A stretch of DNA of 64,000 bases from Neoarius graeffei (GCF_027579695.1 NC_083583.1:22775099-22839098), one strand, 5' to 3'. Counted from the first letter of the stretch, positions 40,861 through 52,090 are shown. Numbers and translations: made by a program. The notes: generated by a model not told the origin, from the sequence alone.

Positions 40861-41110
40861 CCATGCTGAGCCCCTTAATTCCACCCAAGTGTCGTTTGAA
40901 TACCACAGCCTACCTGAGTATTATTGCTGACTACGTGCATCCCTTTATAGTCACACTTTGCCCATCTTGTAATGGCATGATAATGTACCATGTCACAAAA
41001 CATAAGCCATCTCAAACTGGCTCTATAAACATGACAATGCGTTTAGTTTACTTCAAAGGCTGCCCTGGTCCCCTGAATCCAGCAGCAAACCTTTGAGATG
41101 TAGTAGAACG

Positions 41111-41510
41111 GGAAAGTTGCAGCATGACTTTGCAACTGAAAAATCTGCAGCAACTACGGTATATAATGCATTCATATCAACATGAAGCAGAATTTTAAAG
41201 AAACATTTCCAACACTCAGTGATTACACTGGCACTGTTGGCAACTTAGAGACTTTATCACTAGATTTGGCAACTTTTTAGACCCCTTTAGCGATTTCAAT
41301 TCAAAAAAGAGCCGAGTGAGTTTTGGAGCAGATGTTAATGACTGTCCTGAACTTGATACAGCTCTCCAGCTCATGCCACTGCTGCTGATAAGCAAGTTGA
41401 GGAACCATGTTCATTCAATTCACCATAATGCCTGACCAATGTCCTTGTGACCAATCATTGATCATTGTTCCCAGCTACCAAGCTCTGATTAATACCGTTT
41501 CACAATGTCC
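41111..41510. other. Unassigned stretch
   Basis: No recognised gene or repeat. Confidence 0.35.
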
Positions 41511-41523
41511 AATCACTGATCAC

Positions 41524-41652
41524 TGCAATGACCTGGTGACTTGTTCAGGGTGTACCCTGCCTCTCGCCCATCGTCAGCTGGGAAAGGCTCCAGCTTGCCT
41601 GTGACCCTGTACAAGATAAGCGACTACAGATAATGGATGGATGGATGGATGG
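41524..41652 (+). mobile_element. V-SINE, 5'-truncated, 13-bp TSD
   Basis: Only the 3' 125 bases with an (ATGG)n tail, between perfect AATCACTGATCAC repeats (41511-41523 and 41653-41665). Classic 5' truncation by incomplete reverse transcription. Confidence 0.93.
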
Positions 41653-41825
41653 AATCACTGATCACCACTATTTGTCCCAACCTCACACTTGTTTGTTCTC
41701 CATTTTAACACTCTTCTTAAAGACTACTCATTGTCACTCTTTCTTGTTTGTGTTCTTGATAGAAAGTATGCTATTTTGTAAATGTGCAAAAGCTGAGTTT
41801 ATGGCGCCATGACCAATGATGACTT

Positions 41826-42193
41826 CTCATCTCATCTCATTATCTCTAGCCGCTTTATCCTGTTCTACAGGGTCGCAGGCAAGCTGGAGCCTATCCCAGC
41901 TGACTACGGGCGAAAGGCGGGGTACACCCTGGACAAGTCGCCAGGTCATCACAGGGCTGACACATAGACACAGACAACCATTCACACTCATGGTCAATTT
42001 TAGAGTCACCAGTTAACCTAACCTGCATGTCTTTGGACTGTGGAGGAAACCGGAGCACCCGGAGGAAACCCATGTGGACATGGGGAGAACATGCAAACTC
42101 CACACAGAAAGGCCCTCGCCGGCCACGGGGCTCGAACCCGGACCTTCTTGCTGTGAGGCGACAGCGCTAACCACTACACCACCGTGCCGCCCG
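41826..42193 (-). mobile_element. V-SINE, full length with 9-bp TSD
   Basis: Between TGATGACTT repeats (41817-41825 and 42194-42202). A small deletion removes part of the ACACTCACATTCACACCTA segment. Otherwise complete. Confidence 0.95.
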
Positions 42194-42194
42194 T

Positions 42195-43403
42195 GATGAC
42201 TTTGTGTAAGAAAAAAAATTATACTCCATTATTTATACTCTAATAAATTTCTATTCTATTTTTTCCTCAGGGAAAGTTCTAAGGATGTTTTTTCCTTCTT
42301 CAAGTACCCTAATTTGTGATTTGATATGCCAATTATCATGATAAATATATAAATATGCAAATTAGTCTATGACATGATTCAGTGGTTTCTAGCAATGTTT
42401 TCAGCATGCTTCAACTACTTTCCTCAGAAAAGCACTGGCAGTACTAAACACTTGTAACCCGAAGGTTGGAGTTCAGACACCTAATGTAGGGCCCTTAACC
42501 CTTAACTGTTCAGTGATATACTTGGATTCAATCCAACCTCACTTAGTTAAAGTTAACTGCCAAATCTAATCGCAGTTCTGAAGGGGGGTGGGCAACAAGA
42601 GCCATGCCTTTCTGACAGCAAGGTCGGATAGCTCATTTAAAGGGACCCCCTGTGGTCTCTTTTAAATGAGGATTCAAAAATAACCTAATTAATTCCCTTG
42701 TATAGTCAGTCTCCTTATAATCACTGCAATGTAAGCGAACAAAGATGAGGGGGAAATTGGACATTTGTCCACTCTACAGTTTAGGTTTTTTTGACACGTT
42801 TTCATTTTTTTTTTATCCCTTGAGAACATTTCATTACTTTTGTCAGGGATTTTAGTAAATGGGCTACATTTTATTTAGTTATCATTTTGTTTTTGCCATA
42901 GAACAAGGGTTGTAATGAACATCGGGGGGAAAAAAAGAGCAGTTTTCATCAACAAACCTAACTCTGCATAAAACTGAGAGGGGGGAAAATGAACACAATT
43001 TACACAAACTCAAACACTGCTATGGGTCTATGCACTGCTGAAACAAAACGAACTTGTTTTAAACAATTAAATCCCAGGTCACTGTTTGAGTTGTCTCCTG
43101 ATAACAGTTATGTTTTTATAACCTTTGACTCATGAATCAAGCCAATGATTTCAAACTGTTTTCCAATTGTTATGTAAGGAAGTAGCAAAGTTCCTCGCCA
43201 GCTGAATAGCAAGCTACATTCACACTTCTCCTTTTGTCTTTCTCAGTATTGTTCCTCAATATTTTTTCTTGCTTAGTAAAGTAAAATTGTGGCCTTAATA
43301 TAGCCCAGGCAGATAACAGAGTCTAGAAATTCTAGTCCTTTAAACACAGATAGTATATGCCTGATTACAAACATAATTTGTAAACTTGTGCCATGAGATG
43401 TTT
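42195..43403. other. Mostly unassigned, with SINE relic and small hairpin
   Basis: 42440-42530 resembles part of another tRNA-derived fish SINE (CTTGTAACCCGAAGGTTGG, GGGCCCTTAACCCTTAACTG). 42632-42670 is an inverted repeat (CTCATTTAAAGGGACC ... GGTCTCTTTTAAATGAG). The rest has no recognised feature. Confidence 0.45.
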
Positions 43404-43414
43404 ATGCAAATTTT

Positions 43415-43791
43415 CTCATCTCATCTCATTATCTGTAGCCGCTTTATCCTGTTCTACAGGGTTGCAGGCAAGCTGGAGCCTATCCCAGCTGACTACGGGC
43501 GAAAGGCGGGGTACACCCTGGACAAGTCGCCAGGTCATCACAGGGCCGACACATAGACACAGACAACCATTCACACTCACATTCACACCTACGGTCAATT
43601 TAGAGTCACCAGTTAACCTAACCTGCATGTCTTTGGACTGTGGAGGAAACCGGAGCACCCAAAGGAAACCCACACAGACACAGGGAGAACATGCAAACTC
43701 CATACAGAAAGGCCCTCGCTGGCCACAGGGCTCGAACCCGGACCTTCTTGCTGTGAGGCGACAGCGCTAACCACTACACCACCGTGCCGCC
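43415..43791 (-). mobile_element. V-SINE, full length with 11-bp TSD
   Basis: Between perfect ATGCAAATTTT repeats (43404-43414 and 43792-43802). The TSD happens to contain an octamer-like ATGCAAAT. Confidence 0.96.
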
Positions 43792-43802
43792 ATGCAAATT
43801 TT

Positions 43803-45244
43803 CAATATTCAAAATATTCAATATGGCACTTACAGATTAAATATATCAACTCTATACTAAATGCACTAAAGCTACAAGGGATTAAACAGTCATTCTTCTA
43901 ATATGCTCTACTTTTCTCAGAAGAACAAACAAAGACAGTCAAGGACAGTCGTTATCGGATAAAGCCGTAACACTTCCTTGGAGGATCGAACTCGGCTGAG
44001 TAGTGCTGCGCCATGCTGAGTCATCACATCAGAACAAGGTGAAGGCAAGTGGGCCAGCCACAGCTTCTGCATGATTCATGAACAGAGAAAAGAGAGAATA
44101 TCCATGTGCTATATTTATATTCAGGTGTGAATGACATAACTGTCATGTCAGACTTGACTGTAACACACCCTGACTCCTGAATGTTTGAAATCAAAAGCTA
44201 TTTATGATTAAATCTTGTTAAAAGGAAATGCGGTGAGCTCTTCTGGTGCCAAATTATAGATGTAAACTACAACGAATGAACGTGACCCTTCATTACCTTC
44301 ATGAATGTGACCTTTACAATGGAAGTAACCTTTGCTAATAGCAGGACAAATTAATTATTCATAACATAAGTTAGTGACTTAAATGGCAGTCTACAGTAGC
44401 CCTCTCTCTTTCAAAGCTGCAGATGTTGTTGTGGTTAATGGAACGATGACATCATCCATTTAGTCGGAATGGCATCAGGGTTTCCTGTGCCGTCAGTAGA
44501 GGATCAGGTTTCGCCACCCAGACATAGAGCTGCTCCACACACTTAGTGAGTCACGTTCAGAGCCTGGCCGTCTGCTGGCAGCCCAACCCAACCCTGCACC
44601 AACATGGCCACAAATTCGATCACACCATCCAGTGCAGAGAAGCAGAGAGCTCTGGGTAATGGAAGTGAGATCATGCTTCAGGGATTTGAGTTTCCTTGTG
44701 AAGATTCAGTCATCATTACTGGGTTAGTGTTGCTCCATTTAGAAAATGGCATGACCGGTGGATGAAATGCCTCCATGCCTGCTGTAATGTCTGTTCAAAC
44801 TGTATGGAAATTACATTGTATACAGTATAAGGAGAGACAGACCGTTTTTTGATTTATATCTCACAGTAGTCATAATTAAAACCACCATTTTCAGTTCTGC
44901 CAAGATGTCTGAAGGAAGTGAATGTGAATGGTGTGGCTTAAAGCCTGACAACCCCCCGCTGAGAAGAAGAAGACAGTATTAAATCTCACTTCATCATGCC
45001 TATTTAGGTGCTTACTTCACTGTAAGAAAATGGCTGATTTATGGTTGTAACATGTTTCCCTTTCTGAAAAATGGGAGTGCTAACTGCAGATTGATAGCAT
45101 AGCATGTTCGGGCAACACCAAAGCCCAGAAATAAATTGGAAATGAAAGTTAAGATATGAGATACACTGACTTGTATATGTCAGTGTTTAGTCAGGCTGAG
45201 GTCTTGTTAGATTTAAGAACTATATGCAGATATATAATTTATTA
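43803..45244. other. Longest apparently repeat-free stretch
   Basis: No repeat family and no coding frame above chance. 44400-44720 is GC-balanced and could be a conserved element. This 1.4 kb is a good place to look for host sequence. Confidence 0.35.
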
Positions 45245-45490
45245 GAGCCCTGTGATGACCTGGCGACTTGTCCAGGGTGTACCCCGCCTTTCGCCCGTAG
45301 TCAGCTGGGATAGGCTCCAGCTTGCCTGCGACCCTGTAGAAGGATAAAGCGGCTAGAGATAATGAGAGCCCTGTGATGACCTGGCGACTTGTCCAGGGTG
45401 TACCCCGCCTTTCGCCCGTAGTCAGCTGGGATAGGCTCCAGCTTGCCTGCGACCCTGTAGGACAGGATAAAGCGGCTAGAGATAATAAGA
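45245..45490 (+). mobile_element. Tandem dimer of V-SINE 3' ends
   Basis: Two 121-base units begin GAGCCCTGTGATGACCTGG at 45245 and 45366, each ending ...GGCTAGAGATAATGA. The first lacks the CAGG insertion present in the second (GTAGAAGG against GTAGGACAGG), so they are not a simple recent duplication. The dimer looks like a retroposed 3'-end concatemer. Confidence 0.85.
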
Positions 45491-45554
45491 TGAGATAATT
45501 TTTTAGCTTTATATATATATATATAGCTGGGAAACCACAACAGCTCACACCAAT

Positions 45555-45737
45555 GGCCCCCATTGTACCTAATCTGCATGTCTTTGAACTGTGGGGGAAA
45601 CTGGAACACCCAGAGGACACCACACAAGGAGAACACTGCAAACTCCACACAGAAAGACCCCTGTCAGCCATGAGGTTTGAACCCAGAACCTTCTTTCTAT
45701 GAGGTGACAGCATTAACCACTGCACCACGATGCCACA
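45555..45737 (-). mobile_element. V-SINE, old truncated copy
   Basis: Head and centre in reverse orientation, with CCTTCTTTCTATGAGGTGAC in place of the usual CTTGCTGTGAGG. The same variant appears in 46100-46160, indicating a shared duplicated ancestor. Confidence 0.8.
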
Positions 45738-46255
45738 ATATATGTGACATAAATATGTTATGTTTCAGCTGTGGATTTGATTTATCATGCATTAATTAAG
45801 TTATTATTATCCATCCATCCGTTATCTGGAGCCGCTTATCCTGTACAGGGTCGCAGGCAAGCTGGAGCCTATCCCAGCTGGCTACGGGCGAAAGGCGGGG
45901 TACACCCTGGACAAATCGCCAAGTCATCGCAGGGCTGACACACAGAGACAGACAACCATTCACACTCACATTCACACCTATGGTCAATTCAGAGTCACCA
46001 GTTAACCTAATCTGCATGTCTCTGGACTGTGAAGGAAACCAGAGCACCCGGAGGAAACCCACGCGGAGACGAGGAGAACACGCAAACTCCAAACAGAAAG
46101 GCCCCTGTCAGTCACTGGGCTCAAACCCGGAACCTTCTTTCTATGAGGTGACAGTGTTAACCACTGCACCACCGTGCCACAATATACTGTATGTTACATG
46201 TTATAAATATGTTACATTTCAGCAGTGGATTTGATTTATCATGCATTAAGTTATT
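45738..46255 (-). repeat. Segmental duplicate with V-SINE
   Basis: 45728-45805 and 46178-46255 share GTGGATTTGATTTATCATGC and flanks, next to SINE heads with the same unusual variant. A full SINE (about 45810-46181) with ATGG-type tail lies between. So SINE head plus ~80 bases of flank were duplicated locally and then diverged. Confidence 0.7.
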
Positions 46256-46534
46256 TTATTATTTATTATTATATACTAATTAATTGTATATAGTGACAAA
46301 GTTAAAATAAAGTTAATAAAGTTGACTTATAAAGTTGAGTTCAAAAGTTTAGCTAGCCTTAGGATGAAATGAAGAATGCAAAGAAAAGTAGTTCAGCATG
46401 TTATGTTTCACCTCTATTACTACAATGACCAAAAATGGCCAGATAGTGGAGATATGAATAGTGAAATGAACGATGGTATCAGATCAAAAGATTTGCATTT
46501 TCTTTCTGAATTTGATATAAATATTAGAAATATA
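46256..46534. other. Unassigned AT-rich stretch
   Basis: No recognised feature. Confidence 0.4.
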
Positions 46535-46893
46535 TACAGTTAGGTCTATATGTATTTGGACACTGACACAAATTCTGTTTTTTTACCTGTTTACTGAAAC
46601 ATATTCAAGTTATAGTTATATAATGGACATGGACATAAAGTCCAGACTTTCAGCTTTCATTTGAGGGTATCCACATTAAAATTGGATGAAGGGTTTAGGA
46701 GTTTCAGCTCCTTAACATGTGCCACCCTGTTTTTAAAGGGACCAAAAGTAATTGGACAGTTGACTCAAAGGCTATTTCATGGGCAGGTGTGGACAATTCC
46801 TTCGTTATGTCATTCTCAATTAAGCAGATAAAAGGCCTGGAGTTGATTTGAGGTGTGGTGCTTGCATTTGGAAGCGTTTGCTGTGAAGAAAAC

Positions 46894-47017
46894 ATGTGGT
46901 CAAAGGAGCTCTCCATGCAGGTGAAACAAGCCATCCTTAAGCTGCGAAAACAAAAAAAACATCCAAGAAATTGCTACAATATTAGGAGTGGCAAAATCTA
47001 CAGTTTGGTACATCCTG

Positions 47018-47051
<34 letters not shown>

Positions 47052-48328
47052 CACTGGTGAACTCATCAATACAAAAAGACCTGGACGCCCACAGAAGACA
47101 ACAGTGGTGGATGATCGCAGAATAATTTCCATGGTGAAGAGAAACCCCTTCACAACAACCAACCAAGTGAACAACACTCTCCAGGAGGTAGGCGTATCAA
47201 TATCCAAATCTACCATAAAGAGAAGACTGGATGAAAGTAAATACAGAGGGTTCACTGCACGGTGCAAGCCACTCATAAGCCTCAAGAATAAAAAGGCTAG
47301 ATTGGACTTTGCTAAAAAACATCTAAAAAAGCCAGCACAGTTCTGGAAGAACATTCTTTGGACAGATGAAACCAAGATCAACCTCTACCAGAATGATGGA
47401 AAAAAAAGTATGGTGAAGGTGTGGTACAGCTCATGATCCAAAGCATACCACATCATCTGTAAAACACGGCGGAGGCAGTGTGATGGCTTGGGCATGCTTG
47501 GCTGCCAGTGGCACTGGGTCACTAGTGTTTATTGATGATGTGACACAGGACAGAAGCAGCCGGATGAATTCTGAGGTATTCAGAGACATACTCATCTCAT
47601 CTCATTATCTGTAGCCGCTTTATCCTTCTACAGGGTCGCAGGCAAGCTGGAGCCTATCCCAGCTGACTACGGGCGAAAGGCGGGGTACACCCTGGACAAG
47701 TCGCCAGGTCATCACAGGGCTGACACATAGACACAGACAACCATTCACATTCACACCTACGGTCAATTTAAAGTCACCAGTTAACCTAACCTGCATGTCT
47801 TTGGACTGTGGGGGAAACCGGAGCACCCGGAGGAAACCCACGCGGACACGGGGAGAACATGCAAACTCCACACAGAAAGGCCCTCGCCGGCCCTGGGGCT
47901 TGAACCCAGACCTTCTTGCTGTGAGGCGACAGCGCTAACCACTACACCACCGTGCCGCCCCCAGAGACATACTGTGTGCTCAAATCCAGCCAAATGCAGC
48001 CAAACTGATTGGTCAGCGTTTCATAATACAGATGGACAATGACCCAAAACATAAAGCCAAAGCAACCCAGGAGTTTATTAAAGCAAAGAAGTGGAATATT
48101 CTTGAATGGCCAAGTCAGTCACCTGATCTCAACCCAATTGAGCATGCATTTCACTTGTTAAAGACTAAACTTCAGACAGAAAGGCCCACAAACAAACAGC
48201 AACTGAAAACCGCTGCAGTAAAGGCCTGGCAGAGCATTAAAAAGGAGGAAACCCAGCGTCTGGTGATGTCCATGAGTTCAAGACTTCAGGCAGTCATTGC
48301 CAACAAAGGGTTTTCAACCAAGTATTAG
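46894..48328 (+). pseudogene. Tc1-B transposase, copy 2
   Basis: Starts MWSKELSMQVKQAILKLRKQ. The frame is shifted at the same A-run as copy 1, but by a different change (two bases fewer). It is then restored about 70 bases downstream by five extra GAAA units (8 against 3 at 47019-47050), giving KERKKERKKESTGEL. The frame runs on through ILWTDETKINLYQNDG and shifts again at about 47400. The SINE then splits the region before IIQ/MDNDPKH. The last 98 codons (48032-48328), with SPDLNPIEH and the stop, are open. Dead. Confidence 0.88.
47593..47961 (-). mobile_element. V-SINE in Tc1-B transposase, 12-bp TSD
   Basis: Between perfect CAGAGACATACT repeats (47581-47592 and 47962-47973). The uninterrupted sequence in copy 1 confirms the insertion site. 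Confidence 0.97.
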
Positions 48329-48599
48329 AAATGAACATTTTATTTACAATTATTTAATTTGTCCAATTACTTTTGAGCCCCTGAAATGAAGGGATTGTGT
48401 TTAAAAAATGCTTTAGTTCCTCACGTTTTTATGCAATCATTTTGTTCAACCCACTGAATTAAAGCTGAAAGTCTGAACTTCAACTGCATCTGAATTGTTT
48501 TGTTCAAAATTCATTGTGGTAATGTACAGAACCAAAATTAGAAAAATGTTGTCTCTGTCCAAATATTTATGGACCTAACTGTAAATATTTGACAAAAAT

Positions 48600-49230
48600 A
48601 TCTTGTATGTCAAGTCAGTTTGAATCAACTCAATTTATTTGTATAACGCTTTTAACAACAGACACTGTCGCAAAGCAGCTTTACGGAAAAATAAATACTT
48701 TAAACATACAAACTAATTTTATCCCTAATAAATTTATTTATCCACGATGAGCAAGCCTGAGGCGACAGTGGCAAGAAAAACTCCCTCAGGCAACACGAGG
48801 AAGAAACCTTGAGAGGAACCAGACTCAAAAGGGAACCCATCTTTATTTGGGTGATAACCGGTAGCGTGATTATAAATAACTCGCTTCTATAACTCTGTCC
48901 TACTAAGTCACAAAGTACAACTGTGTAACCAGGAAATTCATTATAGTTTTAGCATGAAGTCTATTTTGTTGAAGTTATCAGCTGTTCAGTGATGGAGACT
49001 TGAGTGCAGAATTGTTCATGACAACTGCAGTCCTAAAGTTATCATGGCAATTGTAATCCTCAGCCATTATAGCAAAACTGTAAGTGGCCAGAGCCAGAGT
49101 GTGTCTTTCGACTGTCCATATGGAGCAATATGATGAGACTCCAGCCAGAAGCAGGGCATGAGGATGGATCAGGCAGGTCCGGAGAGCAAGAGAGGCCAGA
49201 ATCACTGGTATTTCAGGATTGACATGTAAC
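48600..49230. repeat. Unclassified fish interspersed repeat
   Basis: TTTATTTGTATAACGCTTTT, CGCAAAGCAGCTTTACGG, AAAAACTCCCTCAGGCAAC and GAGAGGAACCAGACTCAAAA are motifs I recall from a dispersed non-coding repeat in fish genomes. No coding frame. Boundaries uncertain. Confidence 0.5.
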
Positions 49231-49281
49231 TTGAGAAAGAGAGAGGGTGAGACAGAGAGACGGTGAGACAGAGGGGAGGGG

Positions 49282-49301
49282 GAGAGAGAGAGAGAGAGAG
49301 A
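49282..49301. repeat. (AG)n microsatellite
   Basis: Short purine tract in an AG-rich neighbourhood (49230-49301). Confidence 0.85.
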
Positions 49302-50052
49302 TGTGTATGTCCACCCTTTGCCTTTGTAACTACCTTTTTCATGTTCTCAAAGCAGCTTGCTGCAAGGTTTTTCATTTTTGGACTGAAACTTCTTGGAATT
49401 CATTTCTAAAATGTATATATATTATAAACATTTAAATATAGTGGAGGCCATGTTTATTATATGCATATAGTATATGCTTTTGCCATGTCGTGTCCATATT
49501 TTTTATAATTATCTATGTTTTTCCATATTATACTAAGCTTTTAATGCAAAGAAATGGCCATGTAAATAAAATAATTATTATTGCATGTCTTAAAAAAATC
49601 CTTGAACCTGCTTCGTGCTCAAAAGTTGCCAAGGGTTCTATATAGATAAAGGAATTATTATTGCTATTTCAATTCTGATGCAAGCTCACACTGAACAGGT
49701 TTGGTGATGATCTTGCAAGAGATTCATCCTTTAAAGCACATGGTTACGACTGCGTCATATGCTAATAAGTGGAACTGTGTGTAAAGGTGATTGTAGAATG
49801 CTGTATGCAAGTTTTCAGTTCCTAGCAGCACAGTCCACAATATTCCATAGTGCTGAAGTGTATGGAAAATCAATATAGTTTATAGTTTAAATTATAAACT
49901 ATATTACTTCTTCCCACTCCTTTTTCGAACAGTGTGCAGTGTTTTGTAATGTCTTAGCTCTTTATGTTATTTTTATTTATTTTTTTGATTTCTCGTTTTC
50001 TTTCTTTTGTATGTACAAATAGTTACATAAATTTTTTTATACATGTTCGAAA
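49302..50052. other. Unassigned AT-rich stretch
   Basis: No recognised gene or repeat; small palindrome ATAGTTTATAGTTTAAATTATAAACTAT near 49877 (arms about 12 bases). Confidence 0.4.
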
Positions 50053-50083
50053 ATAAAAATAAATAAATAAATAAATAAATAGG

Positions 50084-50670
50084 GGCGGCACGGTGGTGTA
50101 GTGGTTAGCACTGTCGCCTCACAGCAAGAAGGTCCTGGGTTCGAGCCCCGGGGCCGGCGAGGGCCTTTCTGTGTGGAGTTTGCATGTTCTCCCCGTGTCC
50201 GCGTGGGTTTCCTCCGGGTGCTCCGGTTTCCCCCACAGCCCAAAGACATGCAGGTTAGGTTAACTGGTGACTCTAAAATTGACCGTAGGTGTGAATGTGA
50301 GTGTGAATGGTTGTCTGTGTCTATGTGTCAGCCCTGTGATGACCTGGCGACTTGTCCAGGGTGTACCCCGCCTTTCGCCCGTAGTCAGCTGGGATAGGCT
50401 CCAGCTTGCCTGCGACCCTGTAGAACAGGGGTCTTCAATCCTATCCACAAAGGGCCAGTGTGGCTGCAGGCTTTCATTCCAACCAAGCAGGAGCTACACC
50501 TGATTTCACTTGTTTAATCATTTCACCCTCGTCTCCAGTCAACAATCAAGTGAGCCTCCAATTTGGCTGTAATGAAAGCCTGCAGCTACACCGGCCCTTT
50601 GCGGATAGGATTGAAGACCCCTGCTGTAGAAGGATAAAGCAGCTAGAGATAATGAGATGAGAAATAAATA
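50084..50670 (+). mobile_element. V-SINE interrupted by a hAT MITE
   Basis: Full SINE inserted in an (AAAT)n tract (50053-50081), which recurs after the tail (AAATAAATAAATA) as the TSD. Split near the 3' end by the 198-bp MITE. A rare case of a DNA element landing in one of these young SINEs. Confidence 0.95.
50426..50623. mobile_element. hAT MITE, 198 bp, 8-bp TSD
   Basis: Ends CAGGGGTCTTCAATCCTATC and GATAGGATTGAAGACCCCTG, flanked by CTGTAGAA on both sides (50418-50425, 50624-50631). Inner CTGCAGGCTTTCATTCCAAC and TGAAAGCCTGCAG arms continue the symmetry. Removing it with one TSD restores a normal SINE. Confidence 0.96.
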
Positions 50671-51103
50671 AATAAATTCAAATTCATAAAAATAATAATA
50701 TTTAAAAAAAAAAACAAAATGGGTGATTGCATAAGTACTCACCAAAGTTGAGCGAAGTTAGTTCTGGAGGCAATCAGTCACCATCAGAAGTCCCAGTACC
50801 AGTTGAATGGACTTGACCTGTGTGCAATTAAATGTTGTTAAAAGACAAAGTTTTGGAAAAGAATTGATCAAGGATTGAATGTAGCACCATTAAATCTATT
50901 ATTTAAACATAACCGTGACTCTGTCTAGAGGTCATCCACCAAAAAAAAAACAGTGACCGGGGAAGGAGATTATTAGTTGGAAAAGCAACCAAAGTACAAA
51001 AAAGGGACAAACAAACAAAACAATATACAGAATTGTGTCTTTAACATATCATTTGTTAGGGTTTAATTTAGAATTCTCAATTTGCCTTAGTTTATATTAT
51101 TGT
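50671..51103. other. Unassigned stretch
   Basis: No recognised feature apart from short A-runs. Confidence 0.35.
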
Positions 51104-51204
51104 TTATTCTATCCATATTCACTGGATATGAGCAATCGCACACTCTGATTGACTACTGTACGACTAGGCTATCAGCTCATATACCATGAGTAGAGAAAAA
51201 CAAA

Positions 51205-51317
51205 ATGGTGGAGCGTGTTGCTGAACCAACTGAGGACAAAATAAAAACTCTACTCGAGAACAAACCCCCCAAAATTACAAAAAAAAACAACAAAATATAG
51301 AATAAAAGTATTTGATG
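51205..51317 (+). pseudogene. Crypton/DUF3504-like exon 1, family A copy A3
   Basis: MVERVAEPTEDKIKTLLENK is followed by an A-run frameshift, so the conserved KKATKYG segment is out of frame. GATG/GTAAGA donor retained. CCAAT-box (reverse) TCTGATTGACTAC lies ~65 bases upstream. Confidence 0.45.
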
Positions 51318-51452
51318 GTAAGAATGTATCTTTTTTTATTTTTCAAGAATTATTATTATAGCATTTTTCACAACTTGCTACTGTCATTTCGCCGGTTTGT
51401 TTACGTTATAAGTGGAAATTATTTTGTCTGACGTTTTGTATAAAGTTTTTAT

Positions 51453-52090
51453 TATATCCCCGCTCCGAGGGGGGGGGGGGTGTTATACTGGTTTACCTCT
51501 GTCTGTCCATCCATTTGTCCGTATCTCCGTCCGTCTGAAACACCCTTTTTCTCAGCAACCACAAATCATAGCCACTTGGTATTTGGTAGCAAACTTCAGC
51601 TTGGGGTTCTATACTGTGTATACAGTTTTTAGGTCTGTCACGCATCGACTTCCTGTTTACCGACTGAATGTATCTACTAAACATATAGGGTGGATTTACA
51701 AAATTTTTGCAGCACTTTTCTCAGCAACTACAAATCACAACTGCTTGATATTTGGTCCTGAGCTTCAGCTTGGGGTTCTATACCTTGTTTATCATTTTCA
51801 GGTCTGTCGCACATCGACTTCTTGTTTACCAACTGAATGTATTTACGAAACATACAGGGTGGATTTTGACGCTATTTCAAGAAGCAAAATGCTATTTCAA
51901 AATGACAGTTTACCAGGTTGCTATTTGAAATCCCTGGAGAGAGACACTGCTCTTTACTTCCTTGTTTCAGGGTTCATTATTTGTTGAAGTCAACATTCAT
52001 AAGTGTCCTATTCCTTCGATCGCTTGCATTCTGATACAAGTGAGAGCAGGGGGATACGTAACTGAGCAGTAGCTCACAGTTGATCTTGTT
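51453..52090 (+). mobile_element. HINE-like element, second family
   Basis: Subterminal inverted repeats TATCCCCGCTC and GAGCAGGGGGATA bracket two ~174-bp modules. Each holds TCAGCAACNACAAATCANA (N differing), CTTCAGCTTGGGGTTCTATA and TCGACTTC(C/T)TGTTTACC. The right repeat is followed by a stem-loop (AACTGAGC ... GCTCACAGTT) and TCTTGTT. Empty family A copies read AAAGTTTTTATTTATCGAAT here. The filled site has TTATT at both junctions. Confidence 0.6.

Larger units (their letters stand above)
38994..41110 (+). mobile_element. Tc1-F fossil, copy 3, split in three
   Basis: Transposase-region pieces at 38994-39180, 39745-39908 and 40860-41110 follow one another in correct order (ACCACTCTTTATAACTGTGG ... 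CAGAATTTGGCATCAACAAC ... GAATACCACAGCCTACCTGA). They are separated by a gypsy fragment and by a TIR element. All frames broken. Confidence 0.7.
46535..48583 (+). mobile_element. Tc1-B, copy 2, interrupted by a SINE
   Basis: Ends ACAGTTAGGTCTATATGTAT and TATTTATGGACCTAACTGT between TA dinucleotides. 1.67 kb without the SINE. Transposase gene on the plus strand. Confidence 0.93.

Noticed and set aside
43404..43414. ATGCAAAT as an octamer regulatory site
   Set aside because: It is explained as part of a SINE target-site duplication, present twice for that reason.
47019..47050. KERKKERKK as a nuclear localisation signal
   Set aside because: It results from GAAA expansion and is absent from the other copy, so it has no demonstrable function.
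51412..51987. 191-codon frame as a gene
   Set aside because: It spans family A sequence and the HINE-like modules; the internal similarity (SVCRTSTSCLPTECIYETY-type repeats) reflects DNA tandem repeats.
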